NCBI RefSeq assembly: GCF_004322855.1
Contig: NZ_CP036402.1
Location: 868,001-932,000 of the forward strand
Length of the DNA stretch: 64,000 nucleotides
Source of the DNA: Egibacter rhizosphaerae
GTDB lineage: Bacteria > Actinomycetota > Nitriliruptoria > Euzebyales > Egibacteraceae
Reading direction: 5' to 3'
The notes under the pieces are model-generated. The model saw nothing but the letters and a program-made list of their open reading frames with translations, was not told the DNA's origin and ran no database searches. This document shows positions 62,460 through 64,000 of this stretch, one piece after another (the stretch's first letter is position 1; each line of letters starts with the position of its first letter). A program made the position numbers and the translations under genes.

Positions 62460-62540
62460 TCACCCCGAGAGGCTACAGGACGTCGGGTCGCAGCAGCGGG
62501 CCTTCCCGGCGAGGACCGCAATCTGCAAGTACTCGAAGGG
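62460..62540 (-). pseudogene. 3' exon of gene interrupted by group II intron (26 codons)
   Basis: Immediately after the predicted intron 3' end the minus strand reads FEYLQIAVLAGKARCCDPTS CSLSG and stops at 62460. The composition is coding-like and the frame is open back to the intron boundary. If so, the intron interrupts the 3' end of a gene whose main part lies beyond the window. No family can be named from 26 residues. Confidence 0.4.
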
Positions 62541-62581
62541 AGTCGGGTAGCCCGGGGGGATCGCACCCCCGGGCCCCCACA

Positions 62582-62615
62582 GAACCGTGCTTGAACCTCT
62601 CAGCTCACACGGCTC
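62582..62615 (-). ncRNA. group II intron domain V
   Basis: 34-nt hairpin on the minus strand: GAGCCGTGTGAGC, then TGAGAGGTT loop, then CAAGCACGGTTC. The lower stem GAGCCGTG/CACGGTTC carries the conserved AGC-type catalytic triad position and tetraloop-like cap. It lies 13 bases after the maturase stop, as expected. Confidence 0.75.
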
Positions 62616-62627
62616 TTATCGTCCTGG

Positions 62628-63881
62628 TCACCAGACGGAGGGCACCCAGCGCCAGTGCTCGAACAGCCGGGGCTCCCGTTTGGTTGCTCCGGTGAACGCA
62701 CGATGGGCTGGGTGGACCCCTCGGAGCCGTTTGTGCTTGCGGCGGAGCCAGCGCACCAAGTAGGCGTTGATGCGCGCGAGGAGGGGATACATCGCGGAGC
62801 GGTAGAACGCTCCGTAGTAATTCATCCAGCCGCGGACGATCGGGTTGATCGCTCGGGCCAGTTCGACAAGGGTCAGGTTGGTTCGGCGGTGCAGCCGCCA
62901 TCGGCGGACTTGACCGCTGATTTTGTTGAGGGCGTCTTTGCTGATCGCGGGCGCAAACCCCAGGAAGATCCTGCCGTCTTTGCGCCGCGCGCCGCGCGGC
63001 CGGAACGTGAACCCCAGGAACGTGAAACTGGTGTGCTCGTAGTCGAGCGGCCGGTTCGCGTCCTTGCAGTACACGATCTTCGTTTTGGCCGGGTGCAATC
63101 GCAGCCCAACCTGTTCCATACGCTCGGCGATCGCGGCCAGCACGTGGCGGGCCTGGCGTTCGCTGACGCAGTGCACCACCGCGTCGTCGGCGTAGCGTTC
63201 GAACGGGACACGCGGGTAGGTCCGCTGCATCCAGGCGTCGAACGCATAGTGCAGGAACAAGTTGGCCAACACGGGCGAGACCGCTGACCCTTGGGGAGTC
63301 CCTTGGTCTCGCTGCAGCAAAAACCCGTCGGGCTGCCGCATCGGCGCTTGCAGCCACCGCTTGAGGTACAGCAGCACCCACGGGGCGTCGGTGTGGGCCT
63401 CCACAGCCTTGACGATGAGGTCATGCCGGACGCTGTCGAAAAAGCTAGCCACGTCAAGGTCAATGACCCAGTCGTGCTCCCAACAACGCTTGCGGCAGAC
63501 CGCCACCGCGTCCAACGCCGCCTTACCCTGCCGGTAGCCATACGAGTCGGGGTGGAACACCGGCTCCACCCGCGACTCCAGATGCATGGCCACCACGGTT
63601 TGGGCGACGCGATCGGCGACGGTCGGGACCCCGAGGGTCCTGGTGCCGCCGCCGTGCTGTTTGGGGATCTCCACCGCTTTGACCGGAGGCGGGAAGTAAC
63701 TCCCCGACGACATCCGGTTCCAGACCTTGTACAGGTTGTCCTGCAGGTCGGCCTCGAACGCCTCGATGGTCTGCCCATCGACCCCTGGCCCGCCGCCGTT
63801 CTTCTTGACCCTCTTGAACGCCTCCCAGACGTCCCACTTCGAGATCGCAAACGGCTTGCCTTGTGATTTCAGTTTGCTCAC
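62628..63881 (-). CDS. ltrA: group II intron reverse transcriptase/maturase
   Basis: 417-residue reverse transcriptase: RT block 2a/3 (RTLGVPTVADRVAQTVVAMH), GYRQGKAALDAV, block 4 VIDLDVASFFDSV, GTPQGSAVSPVLANLFLHYA, catalytic YADDAVVH, and GLRLHPAKTKIVY, then maturase domain X with GWMNYYGAFYRSAMYPLL. No C-terminal HNH endonuclease. The YADD and full block order indicate a potentially active enzyme. It splices and retro-mobilises the intron RNA that encodes it. Confidence 0.95.
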   Translation of the reverse strand: MSKLKSQGKPFAISKWDVWEAFKRVKKNGGGPGVDGQTIEAFEADLQDNLYKVWNRMSSGSYFPPPVKAVEIPKQHGGGTRTLGVPTVADRVAQTVVAMHLESRVEPVFHPDSYGYRQGKAALDAVAVCRKRCWEHDWVIDLDVASFFDSVRHDLIVKAVEAHTDAPWVLLYLKRWLQAPMRQPDGFLLQRDQGTPQGSAVSPVLANLFLHYAFDAWMQRTYPRVPFERYADDAVVHCVSERQARHVLAAIAERMEQVGLRLHPAKTKIVYCKDANRPLDYEHTSFTFLGFTFRPRGARRKDGRIFLGFAPAISKDALNKISGQVRRWRLHRRTNLTLVELARAINPIVRGWMNYYGAFYRSAMYPLLARINAYLVRWLRRKHKRLRGVHPAHRAFTGATKREPRLFEHWRWVPSVW

Positions 63882-64000
63882 CGCGACTCCTCCCAGGCGA
63901 TGCCTGGTTGGTCGGACGAACCACCACGGACGACCTGGCCCCTTCGCTCCACCCCCATTACAGGGGCTTCACCGCTACTACAAGCCAGTCCGCCAGCGCG

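Larger units (their letters stand above)
62541..64000 (-). mobile_element. group II intron, 5' part outside window
   Basis: Contains an intact reverse transcriptase/maturase gene (62628-63881), a domain V (62582-62615) and a GC-rich domain VI-like hairpin (CCCGGGGG...CCCCCCGGG, 62550-62573) before a 3' end near 62541. Domains I-III begin upstream of 63881 and run off the window. The compact maturase without an endonuclease domain suggests group IIC or a related bacterial class. Confidence 0.8.

Noticed and set aside
1-64000. tRNA or rRNA genes
   Set aside because: Looked for T-loop consensus and rRNA-like stretches; the few TTCGAA matches (for example in 39186-39527) are inside coding regions without cloverleaf context.

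Overview
The window is GC-rich (about 70%) with strong G/C preference at third codon positions, many GTG starts, ATGA stop/start overlaps and probable leaderless promoters. Together with families common in Actinomycetota (DUF993, DUF5996, MMPL, TetR/ABC-2 exporters, ArsR-AHSA1 modules), this points to a high-GC actinobacterium. The genus cannot be fixed from the sequence. No rRNA, tRNA or CRISPR array was seen.

Layout. 1-2987: a three-gene sugar-type catabolic operon (Gfo/Idh/MocA oxidoreductase cut by the window edge, DUF993 aldolase-like protein, TIM-barrel isomerase). 3045-6936: dehydrogenase and exporter remnants, a frameshifted AraC-DinB gene coupled to a RibD/DHFR-like gene, small membrane proteins and a PadR regulator. 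7290-11324: an intact TetR-ABC exporter locus with a clear operator. 11401-15842: a second, mostly broken ABC exporter, a CPBP protein, and a TetR regulator coupled to the stump of an ABC ATPase. 16355-19612: a metal module in which a separate HMA metallochaperone and a P1B ATPase share a cis-element. 19666-25070: fragments (F420-type reductase, IS1380, GNAT, RelE, PadR) around an intact quinone-oxidoreductase-like gene and a CPBP protein. 25191-33651: four regulator-centred loci, including ArsR/AHSA1 modules, an ECF41-type sigma factor with its carboxymuconolactone decarboxylase, and a groEL pseudogene. 34129-35919: an intact IS1634-family element. 36183-42492: a decayed lipoprotein, a broken tyrosine recombinase, an ArsR-AHSA1-DHFR operon and a methyltransferase. 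42728-51229: two fragments that may be halves of one araC gene flank a 7.7-kb block (DrrAB-like remnant, DUF1697/VOC/AraC/VOC operon, frameshifted MMPL transporter, TetR). 51258-58919: SRPBCC remnant, APH-like kinase, FAD monooxygenase, two-component system and multicopper oxidase. 59355-64000: a solitary PIN protein, SRPBCC protein, DUF5996 protein and a group II intron running off the window.

Two themes tie the window together. First, it is a patchwork of small-molecule and stress determinants, each with its own one-component regulator. Several regulators retain palindromic operators that can be read directly. Second, decay is extensive: about 30 genes are truncated, internally deleted, frameshifted or interrupted by a stop. 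Single-base shifts could be assembly error. The internal deletions (groEL, SDR, ABC ATPase) and chimeric junctions cannot be explained by single-base error, so this looks like a recombining, low-constraint accessory region. No wholly new defence or biosynthetic system could be demonstrated. The best leads are the repeated ArsR-AHSA1 modules with distinct operators, the split HMA/CPG-ATPase regulon, and the split araC.
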